From: an uncultured Eggerthella sp.
Lineage (GTDB): Bacteria > Actinomycetota > Coriobacteriia > Coriobacteriales > Eggerthellaceae
Assembly: GCA_900548955.1 (NCBI GenBank)
Contig: URMQ01000103.1
Span: 1-6,093 of the forward strand
Reading direction: 5' to 3'
Length of the DNA stretch: 6,093 bases
Within the stretch, counting starts at the first letter, position 1. The number at the start of each line of letters is the position of its first letter. The translations under genes and the position numbers were made by a program. Below the pieces are notes generated by a model that was not told the DNA's origin, did not search any database, and saw nothing but the letters and a program-made list of their open reading frames with translations. This document shows positions 5,701-6,093 of this stretch, one piece after another.

Positions 5701-6093
5701 ACCTGATGAGCGCAAAAGAGCTGCAAATCAAGCTTGCTCAAGGAGCTAAGCCAGGCGAAGGTGGCCACTTGCCCAGCAGCAAAGTATGGCCTTGGATTGC
5801 ACGCACTCGTCGTTCAACGCCTGGTATCGGCCTTATTTCACCTCCTCCTCATCACGATATTTATTCGATTGAGGACTTGGCAGAACTTATCTTCGACCTT
5901 AAAAACGCAAACCCCCACTCCCGTGTTTCGGTAAAGCTTGTTTCCGAAACAGGTGTTGGCACCATTGCAACTGGTGTTGCAAAAGGTGGCGCCAATAAGA
6001 TTCTTATCTCTGGATCTAATGGCGGCACGGGCGCAGCACCACGCGATTCTATCCATCATGCAGGCCTACCCCTTGAAATGGGCTTGGCCGAAA
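2727..6093 (+). CDS. gltB: Glutamate synthase large (alpha) subunit, 3' end outside the window
   Basis: 1122 codons are visible without a stop; full-length relatives have about 1500 residues. Known role: glutamine is hydrolysed in an N-terminal Ntn amidase domain, and ammonia is channelled to an FMN site where 2-oxoglutarate is reductively aminated to glutamate, with electrons from NADPH through the small subunit or from ferredoxin. Seen: FEHDACGIG with the expected mature N-terminal nucleophile Cys57, HRGG and GDGAG shortly after, HNGEINT at 290-296, SDSAMLD at 332-338 and RNGLRPARY at 407-415; a central linking domain; then the FMN synthase domain from about 912, with GAMSYGSIS around 929, RSNSGEGGE at 952-960, KPGEGG at 1008-1013 and SPPPHHDIYSIEDL from 1038. 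The 3Fe-4S cysteines and the C-terminal beta-helix domain would lie beyond the window. The start at 2727 is supported by a ribosome site and gives a 56-residue propeptide. Its first 46 residues are a Thr/Pro/Ala/Cys-rich repeat not expected in the family; the familiar part begins at MYRSSFEHDACG. Confidence 0.95.
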   Translation, partial: MNSEATCATPELRTPPTRCAIPATYTSSATHATPACTPPVPSTPPGMYRSSFEHDACGIGALANLKGVRSHQMVDDALSVLVNLEHRGGVGLEPNTGDGAGILLQIPHRFFRKEAQKYGSLLPDEGNYGVAMLFLPTDEHGLTEAMRVFEDGCISEGIPLLFWRDVPTDAHDLDSAALECMPSIKQAFLGRPADCETTDEFERRLYTCRRVIEKLAKKTYSLNDKTFYVCSMSARTIVYKGMLISTQMRGFFKDLDDASCETAIALVHSRYSTNTTPSWERAHPNRYIVHNGEINTLHCNINWTRAREPHLYSPVMGDSLTKVLPVFNGEGSDSAMLDNMLEFIVMNGRSLPRAVSMLLPEPWDKNPALSKKRSAWGEYQSMLTEAWEGPAAIAFSDGRIMGAVLDRNGLRPARYYITSDDRLILSSETGTLDIDPSKILNAGSLGPGQMLLVDPTEGRVLFDDEIKESLANKVPYFDWINAETRKLESLVDQAGESNDSLPDGNLTLSKRQAVHGYYFDDIEEAIIPMAEKGKAPLASMGTDTPLACLSERPRRFFHYFNQLFAQVTNPPIDALRESHLTSTLLYIGNHGNLLEDARTNCRLIRLDSPILTQDEFNTLAEIDRKGFKGTKLYASYPAGKTAADTDPHALRDALNALCEQAEQAIRAGVSVLAISDRVSEGEIPIPSLLAVSSIHNHLLRCGLRTQADLIIECGDAITAHDFATLVGYSASGICPYLAHDTITSLADRSVLPISAEEGIANYNKAILSGIVSIMSKMGISTMQGYHAAQIFEAVGLSEEFIDTHFTGTVSRIGGLSIDDLQHECDLHYAEALDQMHSPAPDQLPSSGITTWRPRGEEHLITPEVISLLQHAVRTNDAALFDEYSKAVHQAGRTIVLRDLLEFVPTRPSIPLEAVEPASEIVKRFNTGAMSYGSISKEAHECLAIAMNRLGGRSNSGEGGENPARETPLPNGDSKCSAIKQIASGRFGVTSRYLMSAKELQIKLAQGAKPGEGGHLPSSKVWPWIARTRRSTPGIGLISPPPHHDIYSIEDLAELIFDLKNANPHSRVSVKLVSETGVGTIATGVAKGGANKILISGSNGGTGAAPRDSIHHAGLPLEMGLAE
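2745..2852 (+). repeat. 36-bp in-frame imperfect tandem repeat in the gltB propeptide (three copies)
   Basis: Units begin at 2745, 2781 and 2817. They encode CATPELRTPPTR, CAIPATYTSSAT and HATPACTPPVPS. Units 1 and 2 match at about 23 of 36 bases. Units 1 and 3 share the exact blocks GCAACCCCAG (2748-2757 and 2820-2829) and GCACGCCCCCA (2764-2774 and 2833-2843), with a net three-base shift between the blocks that keeps the frame. The encoded peptide lies wholly before the nucleophile Cys57, so normal maturation would remove it. Confidence 0.75.

Overview
This window holds three protein-coding genes that look like ordinary bacterial housekeeping functions: the end of a stand-alone NAD(P)H-hydrate epimerase gene (nnrE, + strand, cut by the left edge), a complete aspartate-semialdehyde dehydrogenase gene (asd, - strand), and most of a glutamate synthase large-subunit gene (gltB, + strand, cut by the right edge). 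I saw no tRNA, rRNA, transposase, phage gene or CRISPR array. The moderate GC content, the strong AGGAG-type ribosome sites and the protein style would fit a medium-GC member of the Coriobacteriia, such as a Cryptobacterium-like organism. That assignment is a guess from general impression and is not shown by the sequence.

Layout: 1-867 nnrE (3' part); 868-1183 a convergent gene-free stretch holding an imperfect inverted repeat of about 170 bp overall and two hairpins, both best read as terminators of the leftward asd transcript; 1184-2236 asd; 2237-2726 a 490-bp divergent spacer holding the asd ribosome site and a candidate promoter, a 19-bp direct repeat, three CGAAA motifs at exact 10-bp spacing, and the gltB ribosome site; 2727-6093 gltB.

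The genes sit in central nitrogen and cofactor metabolism. GltB makes glutamate from glutamine and 2-oxoglutarate, glutamate feeds aspartate by transamination, and Asd turns aspartyl phosphate into the semialdehyde used for lysine/diaminopimelate, threonine and methionine. NnrE repairs hydrated NAD(P)H, the cofactor that the other two use. They are not one operon, since asd is transcribed against both neighbours.

The most unusual thing here is a recurring style of change rather than a new gene system. Short, imperfect, in-frame tandem repeats (periods of 24, 30 and 36 bp) have expanded inside non-catalytic parts of conserved proteins: three arrays in nnrE, and one in the N-terminal propeptide of gltB. 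Similar degenerate repeats occur in the asd-gltB spacer. The catalytic motifs of all three enzymes remain intact.
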